Positions 17,728 through 28,200 of a DNA stretch of 64,000 nucleotides are shown one piece after another. Made by a program: the position numbers and the translations under genes. This DNA is from Desulfamplus magnetovallimortis (GTDB taxonomy: Bacteria > Desulfobacterota > Desulfobacteria > Desulfobacterales > Desulfobacteraceae). The notes beneath the pieces are model-generated. The model did no database searches, was not told the origin of the DNA, and saw nothing but the letters and a program-made list of their open reading frames with translations. Positions within the stretch are counted from its first letter, which is position 1, and each line of letters opens with the position of its first letter. The DNA is taken from assembly GCF_900170035.1 (NCBI RefSeq), contig NZ_LT828541.1, positions 98,987 through 162,986 of the forward strand. Reading direction: 5' to 3'.

Positions 17728-17901
17728 CTCAAAATCGACACCTTATTGCTTTCCCGGTAGTTATTGAACTTGTCTGAATCAGGATAACCAGGATGAAAAA
17801 GATGTTCAGGATAGATAATCCTGACTTATCTTGTTAATCCTGGGCATCCTGATTCAGACAGTATTAACAAGGCTGAAAAGATCATAGATCTCAATTTTGA
17901 G
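17728..17901 (+). mobile_element. 174-bp MITE-like element (copy D)
   Basis: CTCAAAATCGACACC at the left and ATCTCAATTTTGAG at the right, inner palindrome GTCTGAATCAGGAT...ATCCTGATTCAGAC, 174 bp. TATTAA flanks both sides (17722-17727 and 17902-17907). Confidence 0.88.
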
Positions 17902-18149
17902 TATTAACGTTTACCATCACTCATCAACCGTTACCACCATCTTAAGTAGCGCAACATAGCGCCACCAAGACATCTATTTTCTCATATATTAAGCTATTAA
18001 TTTATTGCGTTACACACTCTAATACAAAAATCAAGCCTTACCTTCTATCTCCATATCACAAAAATAAAATTGCACGGCAGATAAAACCTGTGACTGGCAC
18101 AAAAATTGATCATTTAAAGGTGGATAGACAAATAAAGGGAGATAGACAA

Positions 18150-18350
18150 ATACCCTTACCATGAAAATGACTATTATTTTTATATTTGGGGATGGCCGAA
18201 ATTAGGCTATGAGTGTTTACCATTAAAATGACTATCATTTTTATATTTAGGGATGATTAATACACAACCTTGAGTGTTTAGAGTCAAAATAGATACAAAA
18301 TTTAACATTTGGAGATGACTGCATCCAAGCCATCTCCGTTTAACCCTTCT
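18150..18350 (+). repeat. Three tandem units of palindromic repeat family 2
   Basis: Units of about 65 bp alternate an AAAATGACTATCATTTTTAT-type inverted repeat with a GC-capped hairpin and the spacer GTTTA(A/C)C. The last hairpin is GGAGATGACTG...CATCTCC. The stretch 17902-18149 is AT-rich with nothing recognised. The units stand directly before the respiratory operon and could affect its transcript start or stability. Confidence 0.7.
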
Positions 18351-18372
18351 GTGAAACCTTAAAGGAGGAATC

Positions 18373-19332
18373 ATGAAGATCAATCGACGCAATTTTTTCA
18401 AGGTCATGGGTGCGACAGCAGTTTCAGGCAGTTCGCTTGCAGCTCTTCCATCCGACCTTACAGCCTGGGAATCAAAGGCTCCGCCTGATCCCTATGGATG
18501 TCTTGTGGATCTCACCAGGTGTGTTGGATGCCGCAAATGCGAAGAGGCATGCAGCCAAGTAAACGGCCTTCCGGCACCGGAACGTGCCAATTGCCAATGT
18601 ACAATCTTTGAGAAGAAAAGAAGACCAGATGACAAGGCATTTACAGTTGTAAACCGCTATTTTACCGGCAAACTGGACAATTTTGACAAACCCCTTCCAA
18701 CCTATGCAAAGGTTCAATGCATGCATTGCCAGGATCCTGCCTGTGTATCTGCCTGCATTGTAGGAGCTCTTACCAAGGATGAAACCGGAAGCGTAAGATA
18801 CGATGTCTCCAAATGCATTGGTTGCAGATACTGTATGGTGGCCTGCCCCTTTGAAATTCCGGCCTATGAGTACCATGATCCCATAACTCCAAGGGTAATG
18901 AAATGCACCTTCTGTTATGACAGGATTTCCAAGGATGGCGGAGTTCCTGGATGTGCAACCATCTGTCCCACAGAAGCCATTACATTTGGCAAAAGAGCCG
19001 ATCTTTTAAGAGTTGCCCACAAAAGACTTGATGAGAATCCTGGCAAATATATCAACCATGTTTACGGAGAAAAGGAGGCTGGCGGTACATCGTGGCTATA
19101 CATATCATCTGTTCCCTTTGAAGATGTAAATCTTCCTGCCCTTCCGGACAACCCCTCTCCAAAACTTTCCGAAACCATACAACACTCTCTTTTCAGCTAT
19201 CTCTGGTCGCCCATTGTGCTTTTCAGTACCCTTGGTGCTCTCATGTACAAATCAAACAAGAGTAATCCAGAAAATTCCAACGGAAAAAGAGGTACTTTAG
19301 AAGAAAAAAATATAACCAAAGGAGGTGCCTGA
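18373..19332 (+). CDS. Tat-exported ferredoxin-like subunit, HybA type
   Basis: Electron-transfer subunit of a periplasm-facing respiratory complex. It starts with a twin-arginine signal ([17 protein letters not shown]) and then has four cysteine groups: [35 protein letters not shown] and CTFCYDRI...CATIC. This fits four [4Fe-4S] clusters as in HybA/DmsB-like proteins. A C-terminal hydrophobic segment ([16 protein letters not shown]) would anchor it. At 319 aa it is typical for HybA. AAAGGAGG precedes the ATG. The next gene overlaps its stop. In this operon it should shuttle electrons between the HybB-like quinone subunit and the multihaem cytochrome. Confidence 0.92.
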   Translation: MKINRRNFFKVMGATAVSGSSLAALPSDLTAWESKAPPDPYGCLVDLTRCVGCRKCEEACSQVNGLPAPERANCQCTIFEKKRRPDDKAFTVVNRYFTGKLDNFDKPLPTYAKVQCMHCQDPACVSACIVGALTKDETGSVRYDVSKCIGCRYCMVACPFEIPAYEYHDPITPRVMKCTFCYDRISKDGGVPGCATICPTEAITFGKRADLLRVAHKRLDENPGKYINHVYGEKEAGGTSWLYISSVPFEDVNLPALPDNPSPKLSETIQHSLFSYLWSPIVLFSTLGALMYKSNKSNPENSNGKRGTLEEKNITKGGA

Positions 19333-20534
19333 TGAGCCATAAAGCCGCACCTTTAAACAAAAAATTCTGGACACCTGGCGTTCTTGTAATGGTGGCATTC
19401 ATGATTGCAGGCGGTATTGCCATTCTGGCAAGATTCACAGGTGGCATAGGCTATGTTGCAAATCTGAGCAACGCCAGACCATGGGGATTGTGGGTGGGAG
19501 TTGATGTTGCAACCGGTGTTGCCCTTGCTGCCGGAGGTTTTACCACTGCGGCACTTGCACATATTCTTGGAAAACACTTTTATGAACCTGTGACCCGGCC
19601 CGCACTTCTTACAGCACTTCTGGGCTACACATTTGTTGTTCTGGGGCTTCTTGTGGATATTGGCCGTTCCTGGGCAATCTGGAAGCCAATGTTTAACTGG
19701 AATACAAATTCCGTACTCTTTGAAGTTGCCATGTGTGTAATGGTATATCTGCATGTACTCTATATTGAATTTATTCCAATTGTTGCAGAGCAGTTCAAGG
19801 ACAGGGTAAACCTGCCCGGGCCTCTCTCCATTTTCAACGCTCTTGTCAATCTTCTACTGAAAATGGCTGATGCCATTCTTGATAAAATAATGTGGATATT
19901 TGTAATACTTGGAGTTGTTCTCTCCTGTATGCATCAGTCAAGCCTTGGCTCTCTTATGCTTATTGCCCCCACAAAAATTCATCCATTGTGGTACACCCCG
20001 ATACTCCCTTTGCTGTTTCTCACATCTGCATTTGCTGTTGGATATCCCATGGTGGTTTTTGAAACAACCATTGTCACATCCTCCTTTAATATTGATTCAG
20101 AGATGGAGGTTCTTTCCCCTTTAACAAAAATCACAACATTTCTTCTTGGAATCTACATGTTTCTTAAAATCGGGGACATGCTCATCAGAGGCACATATGT
20201 TTATCTCTTTGATGGGACATATCAGACAAATTCCTTTATTGTGGAGATGCTTATTGGTGTCATAATACCCTGGGGAATGCTTCTCTTTGAAAAGGTAAGA
20301 AGATCAAGAAAAGCTCTTTTTACAGCAGCCACAATGATTGTTGGAGGTGTTGCTCTTAACCGAATCAATGTATTCATAGTAGCCTATAAACCACCATTGA
20401 GCGAAGGTGGCTATTTTCCTGCACCAGGAGAAATTCTGGTGACTCTGGGTCTTATTGCAACACTTATGTTTATCTATAGAGTCATTGTCACCTACCTGCC
20501 TGTTCTGCAGGCACCCAAGGAGGTATCCTCATGA
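19332..20534 (+). CDS. NrfD/HybB-like integral membrane quinone-interacting subunit
   Basis: A membrane protein of 400 aa with about ten hydrophobic segments, similar in layout to HybB and NrfD: an N-terminal RFTGGIGYVANLSNARPWGLW segment, then GLLVDIGRSWAIWKPM. This family exchanges electrons and protons with the menaquinone pool without haem. AAAGGAGG lies before the ATG inside the end of the previous gene, and its stop overlaps the start of the cytochrome gene (ATGA at 20531), so the three proteins are coupled in translation. Confidence 0.92.
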   Translation: MSHKAAPLNKKFWTPGVLVMVAFMIAGGIAILARFTGGIGYVANLSNARPWGLWVGVDVATGVALAAGGFTTAALAHILGKHFYEPVTRPALLTALLGYTFVVLGLLVDIGRSWAIWKPMFNWNTNSVLFEVAMCVMVYLHVLYIEFIPIVAEQFKDRVNLPGPLSIFNALVNLLLKMADAILDKIMWIFVILGVVLSCMHQSSLGSLMLIAPTKIHPLWYTPILPLLFLTSAFAVGYPMVVFETTIVTSSFNIDSEMEVLSPLTKITTFLLGIYMFLKIGDMLIRGTYVYLFDGTYQTNSFIVEMLIGVIIPWGMLLFEKVRRSRKALFTAATMIVGGVALNRINVFIVAYKPPLSEGGYFPAPGEILVTLGLIATLMFIYRVIVTYLPVLQAPKEVSS

Positions 20535-22570
20535 TAAAAAAAATTGTTTACTTCACAGCTCTTATGCTTGTGACAGCCTTGATGCCAATGCATCTTTCCA
20601 TCCATAAGGCATCTGCTGCATGGACAGCTCCTGATCAGGAAGATGCAAAAAAAAGGGCAAAAGAAGTGGTTCCTTTCATCAAAGAATATAAGGATGAACA
20701 TAAAACCGCCAGAAAAATATCTCTTATGGATGCAGGAGTATCAATTAATGATGTAAAGGATGTCTATTTTCTTCTGGACAGCCCCATCATAAAAGAGCGT
20801 GAAGATCACTACGAACCTGTAAGATTTGCACATAAACGTCATGCAGCTCTTACCAAAGATTGCAGCAAATGCCACCACCTGCGGCCAAAAGATGAAAAAG
20901 AGCTTGAAACAACAAGGTGTTCGGCTTGTCACCAGGACTCTTTCAACTCTGAACATCCTGAAAGAATCGGCCTTAAAGCTGCCTATCACCAGCAGTGTAT
21001 TGAGTGCCACAGAACTGAAGCCAAGGGCCCTGTTGACTGTAAAGGATGCCATCTGCAAAATGTACCTGACCACAAAAATCTTGTGAAACTGCCTGACAAT
21101 GCAGATGTATTTCAGGTTACGGCAGAGTGTCTCAGATGCCACGATGCCCAGGCAAACGATATGCTAACAACAGCCCACTGGCTGTGGCGGGGTCCATCTC
21201 CCTACACAACAGGCCACAGAAAAGATATCATGCATGGCAAGGGCACAACTGCCCTTAACAATTACTGAATCAGCCCAATCAGCAACGAGGCTCGTTGCAC
21301 AAGCTGTCATGCAGGATATGGTTGGAAAGATCAGAACTTTGATTTTACAGATAAAGGAAAAATGGATTGCCTTGTATGCCATGACACAACCGGCAAATAC
21401 AAAAAAGACCCTCCGGCAGCAGGAATGCCGGAAAAAGATGTTGATCTGAAACTTGTTGCAGAAAATGTAGGGCACTCAAGCAGGGCAACCTGCGGTGCAT
21501 GTCACTTTAATGGTGGCGGAGGTGATGCCATAAAACATGCTGATATGTCAAGGCAGCTTCTTGAACCAGACAGAAACTGTGATGTCCACATGGGAGGATA
21601 TGACTTTTCTTGCACCGAGTGCCATAAAACCAGAAATCACAAAATCAGCGGCAGAAGCTCATCTGTACCTGTTGCAGAAGGAGAGGTAACCTGCCAGCAG
21701 TGCCACTCGGAAGAGCCTCACTACTGCGGAAGCCTTCTGGATCATCACCTGAACAAACATGCAAAAACCCTTGACTGCAATGTGTGTCACTCACCTGTAT
21801 TTGCCAAGTGCAAAGCAACCAAGACATGGTGGGACTGGTCAAAAGCCGGAGACAAGAATCGTAAACCCAAAAAAGACAAATACGGCCAACCTGACTATGA
21901 CTGGAAAAAAGGGGAGTTCAAGTGGGAAGAGTCTGCTGTTCCATCATATGCATGGGACTCGGGCTACATGAACCGCGTACTCATAGGAGACAAGGTTAAC
22001 ATCAACGCTGCTGTAATTAATCTGACAGAACCTGTCGGCTCTATCAAAGATCCAGCATCCAAAATAACACCTTTTAAGATCATGAAAGGTGTGCAGGCAG
22101 TTGACACTGACAACAACTACATCATTGTGCCCCATCTCTTCCCCCGCGACAAGGAGGACAAAACAGCATACTGGAAAAACCTTGACTGGGAAAAAGCCTT
22201 TGAAGACGGCATGAAAAGCGTTGGCCTTGCATACAGCGGTGCATACAGATGGAAGGAGACCTGGATGTACTGGCGCTTAGAGCATGAAGTTATGCCCGCT
22301 GATATGGCTCTTTCATGTGTTCAGTGCCACGACAGTCTGAAAGGTGAAAAGACCTGCAACCGCTGTCACCAGGACAACCGTGATGTTGATTTTAAAAATA
22401 TTGCCCACAAGGGAACTGACTTTTCATTCATGAAATCCCAGGGAAGGGATGTGGAACATCTGATTGAAAAGACAGATTATATAAACTTCAAGGCCCTTGG
22501 CTATAAAGGGGACCCCATCATCCACGGTGGCCGTTTCAAAAAATTGCCTATGGGATATAAAGATCAATAA
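20531..22570 (+). CDS. Selenocysteine-containing multihaem cytochrome c, tetrathionate-reductase (OTR)-like
   Basis: Read through one in-frame TGA, this is a 679-aa secreted cytochrome with 13 CxxCH haem motifs. The signal peptide ends near KASAAWT. Residues about 95-185 carry four motifs (CSKCH, CSACH, CIECH, CKGCH), like a tetrahaem domain. The rest starts with CLRCHDAQAND and resembles the octahaem tetrathionate reductase family. The TGA at 21266-21268 (codon 246) lies in NNY-x-ISPISNEARCTSCH, where I expect a conserved cysteine. The frame before and after is continuous and haem motifs occur on both sides. A perfect 7-bp hairpin with loop GGC follows 14 nt after the TGA, matching bacterial SECIS geometry. 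Reading it as two genes would leave the downstream part without signal peptide or ribosome site. The substrate is probably an oxidised sulfur or nitrogen compound; this is inference. Confidence 0.85.
21269..21305 (+). promoter_or_regulatory. Predicted bacterial SECIS element
   Basis: Directly after the TGA codon, GCAACGA (21282-21288) pairs perfectly with TCGTTGC (21292-21298) around loop GGC. The loop begins 21 nt after the TGA and starts with G, both within the known range for SelB-recognised elements. It is simultaneously coding (SNEARCTSC). Confidence 0.8.
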
Positions 22571-22572
22571 AC

Positions 22573-22695
22573 TGACTTTACCATGGGAATAGATACATTA
22601 CTTCCATGATCGGGAGTGGCGAAAAATCCGCCATGTCCGTTTACCTTAAAAATGGGCAGATGTCATAGATCTACATTGCGCCCATTCCCGTTTAA
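22573..22695 (+). repeat. Degenerate units of palindromic repeat family 2
   Basis: Two units with CATGTCCGTTTACC and CATTCCCGTTTAAC spacers and hairpins such as ATCGGGAGTGGCG. They follow the cytochrome operon. Confidence 0.55.
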
Positions 22696-22926
22696 CTCTC
22701 CAATTAACACTCTTGCCCCTCTCCACTGCCATGAAGAGGGGCAAAAAGTGATATTGTAACAAAAGAAATTACAATCAGTTAAGCCACTTCCCTGCCATTC
22801 TTGCTCGTAAATAGAGCCTAATACCCGTTTGCTGAATGCTTTCTTTTGGATTGTCGCAGCCCCAAATGTAATCGAAGAGCGCATGCCATAACCGTCTTCT
22901 CTAACTTTTTCCAATTGAACATTCAT
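22663..22926 (-). CDS. Small hypothetical protein or gene remnant (87 aa)
   Basis: The frame has a reasonable ribosome site (GAGGAAAAT before ATG). Its first 50 residues look protein-like (MNVQLEKVREDGYGMRSSIT), but the C-terminal part runs through a 45-bp hairpin (TTGCCCCTCT...AGAGGGGCAA, about 22707-22750) and into a repeat. I recognise no family. It may be a truncated gene. The remaining interval 23137-23386 contains no gene I can support. Confidence 0.3.
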   Translation of the reverse strand: MNVQLEKVREDGYGMRSSITFGAATIQKKAFSKRVLGSIYEQEWQGSGLTDCNFFCYNITFCPSSWQWRGARVLIGELNGNGRNVDL

Positions 22927-22962
22927 ATTTTCCTCATGCCAACTTTGTATATTATTGGCTTA

Positions 22963-23136
22963 CTCAAAGTCGACACCTATGATCTTGTAAGCCTTGTCAA
23001 CACTGTCTGAATCAGGATTCCCAAGATTAACAAGATAAGGCAGGATTATCTATCCTGAGCATCCTATCCATCCTGGTTATCCTGGTTCAGACAACTGCAA
23101 TAACTTCTGAAAAAGCAATAAGATGTCGATTTTGAG
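22963..23136 (-). mobile_element. 174-bp MITE-like element (copy E, inverted)
   Basis: CTCAAAGTCGACACC on the left and GTCGATTTTGAG on the right, in the opposite orientation to copies A to D. GGCTTA flanks both ends (22957-22962 and 23137-23142). Almost identical to copies A and C inner. Confidence 0.9.
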
Positions 23137-23386
23137 GGCTTAACATGATGTCCGCAATTTTATATAAGGATCAAACCCAAACATAAAAACATTGAAAAAA
23201 TGAAGACTTAAGTGTAAACGAGATACAGCTCCGTGAGCCTGAAAGGCCGTTATGATCCCCTCGCATTCGCAAATTTATTGCACAGCATGGGGCACCGGTT
23301 CTGTCGAGGATGCCATTGTTAAGTCCATAGTTTTAGCAACCATTGAGACAATAGAAATTAAAATTCATGAGAATAGTATTTAGGTT

Positions 23387-24943
23387 ATGAATATCGAATT
23401 GGCGCATATAATGCTTTTTGTAAGCTTTTTCTGCTGCATTTCTCTTTGTATCTATAGTTTAAAATATAAATTCACTCACTTGAATTTTATTTTTTCACTT
23501 TTTACAGCAGCAGCCGCTATTTATACACTTGGTTATGCATTTGAGTTGATGAGTGTAAACCTCGAAACCATGCTTTTCTGGTCTAAAATTCAATATATAG
23601 GGATACCTTTTTTGCCAGGATTATTAATAGCCTTTACCTTATGCTATACAGGCTATGAAAATAAAGTAACTAATTTTGGGTATTTAATATTTTTTGTTAT
23701 TCCTGTTATTTCATTTATTGCCAGATGGTCAAATCAGTATCATCATCTTTTTTATAAAAATACTGCCGTTTTTAATTCTCATCTGGGGCCTATGTTGAGT
23801 TTTGAGCCAGGTATTTTTTATTTCATAAACATTATATATCTCGTCTTTGCACTGAGCTATTGTACAGTTGTATTTATCAATTACTTTCTAAAAACAGCAT
23901 TTGTGTATCGAATGCAGTCATTATTAATCATAGCTTCATTGACTATTCAGTGGTTTACCTTGATAATTTATTTGAGTGGAACCTGTCCAAAATATTTTGA
24001 TATCAACCCCTATATGTTTACAATTAGTGCAATCCTTTATGCATTTTCCATCTACCGTTTTTCACTTTTTAATATTATTCCTGTTGCGCGAGAAGTTATA
24101 TTTGATGAAATGAATGATGCAATAATTATTATTAATCCTGAGATGCAACTCATTGATTTTAATAAACGCTGTGCTTCATTATTTAATGAAATTAACGATA
24201 AGGCTATAGGAAAAAATATTGAGCAAATTTTTGTTTCTCGACCAAAAATAATAAATAGTATTAATAATATTTCTGTTGCAGAGGTTGAGGTCATCATAGA
24301 AAATGGTACTGACAGGCTCTTTTTAGAACTATCATTCAAATCTATAAAAACAGTAAATAAAAGCAGTGCTTGCACAATTATTACATTTCATAATATTACT
24401 GAAAAGCGGATTTTAATGCAAAAGCTTGAAAAATTAGCTACTGTCGATCCTTTGACCGGAGTGATTAACAGGCGACAGCTTGAGATTCAGGCTGATATTG
24501 AAATGAAACGTTCTATCAGAATGAATACCCCACTTTCTGTTTTGATGTTTGATATTGATCATTTCAAAAATGTAAACGATACTTGGGGGCATCAGTGCGG
24601 GGATCAGGTATTGAAGCAATTCGTTGTAACTATTTTGGCTAATATACGTGAAATAGACTGCTTCGGAAGATTCGGAGGTGAAGAATTTATAATGATAATG
24701 CCAGAATCAAACCGTAACGTTGCAACAGCCATTGCTGAAAGGCTGCGCAAGATCGTTGAAAAAACGACTCTGAATATAGACGGAAATATGACCAGCATAA
24801 CCGTTAGTATAGGTATCTCAGGAAGATGGAATAATGAAAACATTTCAATGGATTCACTTATTAAATATGCGGATAATGCTTTGTATGCTGCAAAGCAGAA
24901 TGGACGCAACAGAGTTGAGATTGCTGAATTAACCCTGATGTAA
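23387..24943 (+). CDS. Membrane diguanylate cyclase with 7TM sensor, PAS-like and GGDEF domains
   Basis: Makes the second messenger c-di-GMP. Residues 1-220 form about seven hydrophobic segments of the kind found as N-terminal 7TM sensor of histidine kinases. A PAS-like region follows (DEMNDAIIIINPEMQLIDFN). The GGDEF domain begins at VDPLTGVINRRQLE, and its active loop is GGEEF near residue 430. REID precedes the loop by five residues, so an inhibitory RxxD site is present. The protein is 518 aa. It opens the signalling island, and its low GC third positions resemble the intergenic background more than the neighbouring genes. Confidence 0.92.
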   Translation: MNIELAHIMLFVSFFCCISLCIYSLKYKFTHLNFIFSLFTAAAAIYTLGYAFELMSVNLETMLFWSKIQYIGIPFLPGLLIAFTLCYTGYENKVTNFGYLIFFVIPVISFIARWSNQYHHLFYKNTAVFNSHLGPMLSFEPGIFYFINIIYLVFALSYCTVVFINYFLKTAFVYRMQSLLIIASLTIQWFTLIIYLSGTCPKYFDINPYMFTISAILYAFSIYRFSLFNIIPVAREVIFDEMNDAIIIINPEMQLIDFNKRCASLFNEINDKAIGKNIEQIFVSRPKIINSINNISVAEVEVIIENGTDRLFLELSFKSIKTVNKSSACTIITFHNITEKRILMQKLEKLATVDPLTGVINRRQLEIQADIEMKRSIRMNTPLSVLMFDIDHFKNVNDTWGHQCGDQVLKQFVVTILANIREIDCFGRFGGEEFIMIMPESNRNVATAIAERLRKIVEKTTLNIDGNMTSITVSIGISGRWNNENISMDSLIKYADNALYAAKQNGRNRVEIAELTLM

Positions 24944-25214
24944 AAAAAAACATCGTGATGAAAATTGCAATAAAGATTCATATAATACAATACTTCTGAC
25001 AGTTTTTATGAGCACTTGTTTTTATTGAACCAAAACACTTAGCCATCCCATATTTCAATAAAACTTCTGGCATACATACTTGAAACAGGGCATAATTAAG
25101 AGCATTTAAAAAACCCTTCTTATCTGATTCTATCTAAAGGCAAATATGTAAAGAGAATGAAAGCAGGAGCAGGCTTTAATATGATGCACTGGCTCCCTTT
25201 TTTGGAGAATTATT

Positions 25215-28200
25215 ATGAAACAGAAAAATAAAGTCCGGCTTGGCCTGATGGCTCCTTTTTCCGGCATAGTTCAGCTCTATGGGAATGAGATATCCAATGC
25301 AGGAATCATCGCCTGTAATGAAGTTAATGAAGCGGGGGGAGTTCTTGGCCGTGAACTTGAATTGATTATACTTGATGATGGCAGCATGCCTGAGAGGGCC
25401 GTGCCTGCGGCAAAACGACTGATCAATGAATTCAAATGTTCCGCCATCATAGGCAACCTTCTTTCAAATTCAAGAATAGCAGTGTCAACACTTGTGTCAG
25501 AGCCATTGAAAATTCCCTATCTTAACTTCTCGTTTTATGAGGGCAGCATATTAAGTGAATACTTTTTCAGTTTTTCAGCACTTCCCAACCAGCAAATTGA
25601 CAAAATGATTCCCTTTATGCAAAAAAAGTTCGGCCCGAAAATGTTCTTTGCCGGCAATAATTATGAGTGGCCAATAGGCTCCATTGATGCAGGGAAAAAA
25701 TCACTTCTGCAACATTCAGGTGAAATAGTTGGAGAAGAGTTTCTGCCCATTGGTGTCTCAATGTCAGAAATCGAAGCACTTCTTCTGAAGGTCGCCCGTT
25801 CAGGAGCTGATGTTTTTGTCCCCTATTTTGCAGGAACCGATCAGATCCACCTGCTGAATACATTTACTGAACAGGGACTTAAAGAGAGAATGGCCGTTGT
25901 TATGGGACATTATGATGAGGCAATGGTCAGCCTCCTTTCTCCAGAGGTTCGTGAAGGTTTTTACTCTTCCAACACCTATTTTATGTCCATAGATAGTGAC
26001 ATAAACCGCTCATACCTTGCCCGTCTTGCAAAACTTGAGGAGATAAAGGGTATATGGCCTGCCGGCAATGGTTTTCTGACCAACTTTGGAGAAGGAACTT
26101 ATATTTGCGTAAAAGCATTTGCCAAAGCAGTTAATCAGATTGAATCTCTTGACTCTGATGCTGTTGCAATGGCTCTTGAAACCATTGAAGTTGAAGGCCC
26201 CCAGGGTGTTGTATCAATGGACCCTGCCACACATCATGCAACGGTAAACACATACCTGTCTAAATGTAATGCCGAGGGGGTATTTCAAATTATAGAGTCC
26301 TTTGGACGAATCCCGCCTGTGATACCTGAACGCTACAAAAAAGATATAACAGTCAGTATGGTGAAAAGTTCTACTCTCGGAAAAACAACTGACAGGAGTA
26401 CTCCTGGGGAAGCAACTGACGGAAGCAGTTTTGGGGAAGCAACTGACGGAAGCACTCTTGGGGAAACAACTGTCAGAGGAACCATTGGGCAAGCAGTTGA
26501 CAGGGAGAATATTGGGGAAGCAACTTCAGACTCTTTTAAGGAGAAAAGAAGCTCAAGTGAAGAGCAGGACAAGGGTTTTAAGAAAATATGGAATAAAATG
26601 AATGACAATTTCTCCAGCATCACCTCCCGAATCCTTGAAACTGCCAATGTTGTAATCATTGCTGCAAACAGGGACGGCATCATCCTTGAGGCCAACCGTG
26701 ACGCATATCGTCAGTTCGGGTATGTTCCGGATGAATTACCAGGTTTATCCGTTCACCTGCTTCTCCCCCCCAACCATCGTAAAAAGCATGTTGATCTTTT
26801 CAATCAATTTGCGGAAGGAACTGTCACGGAGCTTCCCATGGGCAGACGGGGCAGAGTTCAAGGATACAGAAAAGATGGTACACTCTTTCCTGCGGAGGCG
26901 AGCATTGCAAAATTTTTCCATGAAGATAGGTGGATATTTGTCGTTACTCTCCGAGACATAAGTCAACGCAAAAAAGACGAAGAGACACTAATATGGATTG
27001 CCACACATGACTCCCTTACAAAACTGCCCAACCGTACTTTGATAAAGGATCGCCTGAGAAACGCATTACTTCGCACCAAGAAAAACGAAGCAGGAAGTGT
27101 ACAAACCAGCGGCAACAACGTTGGAGTGCTATTTATTGACTGTGACGAATTTAAGTTAATCAACGATACTTATGGTCATAATGTAGGTGATGAACTTCTT
27201 TTAAGCATTGCCGACCGGCTTATAACAGCAACCCGTCCCGGTGATACTGTGGGAAGGCTTGGCGGAGACGAATTTGTTGTATTATGTGAAAACATAAGTA
27301 CGGAACAGACACTCATAGCAATTGCCGAGCGAATCAACGAAAGGCTCCGTTCTCCGTTTGACCTGATGCATTCCAATACGCTGAAAGTTCATATCAGTGC
27401 AAGTATCGGTATTGCTATAGGACACGGCTCCACCCATTCCCCTGATGATATGCTCAGAAATGCTGATGCTGCCATGTATCTTGTCAAAGAGGGTGGAAAA
27501 GATGGCTGGCGTCTCTTTTCAGATAAGATTTACGAAAACCTGACACGTAAATTGAGCATTATCAACGGTCTTAAAACAGCCATTGAGCAAAACGAATTTT
27601 CCCTTGTCTATCAACCGATAGTTGGAGCCAACAGCCCCATAATAAAAGGTGCGGAGTCTCTTCTTCGCTGGAACAGAAAAGATGGCCCTGTTTCACCTGC
27701 TGATTTTATTCCTGTGGCAGAATCCAGCGGAGCCATCATCGCTATTGGACAATGGGTTTTCCGTGAAGCCTGCAAAATAGTTGCCCGTATCCAGAGTGAA
27801 TTTGTCAACACCACCCCGCCCTACACATCCATTAATGTCTCAACCCGTCAACTTGATGATGAGGGTGTTGTTGAACAGTTCAAGGATATTCTCAATGAAA
27901 CCGGTGCAAAACCTGAAAATATCGTGATTGAAATAACTGAAACATCCCTTATGGTTGATGTTAACAGAAACATAAAGGTTCTCAACGAACTTGCATCTCT
28001 CGGGATGAGAATTGCTGTTGACGACTTTGGAACCGGATACTCATCACTGTTGCAACTCATCCGAATGCCGGTCTGCATTATAAAAATTGATCGTGAATTT
28101 ATTGATGGCCTTGACAAAAAATCTGAAAGCCGCGCCATAACCTCATCTGTAATAAAAATGGCAAAAATCATGAACAAAAAAACCATAGCAGAAGGCGTTG

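Noticed and set aside
18094-18110. Sigma-54 promoter before the respiratory operon (TGGCACAAAAATTGAT)
   Set aside because: The essential GC of the -12 element is missing, and it lies about 280 bp before the first gene with repeats between.
21362-22570. Separate downstream multihaem cytochrome gene starting at an internal ATG
   Set aside because: The frame is continuous from 21269 without a stop, lacks a signal peptide and ribosome site, and haem motif CTSCH lies upstream of that ATG; it is the second half of the TGA-containing gene.
23137-23386. c-di-GMP riboswitch before the first GGDEF gene
   Set aside because: Short GC-rich stems exist, but the conserved bases of the GEMM motifs are not found.
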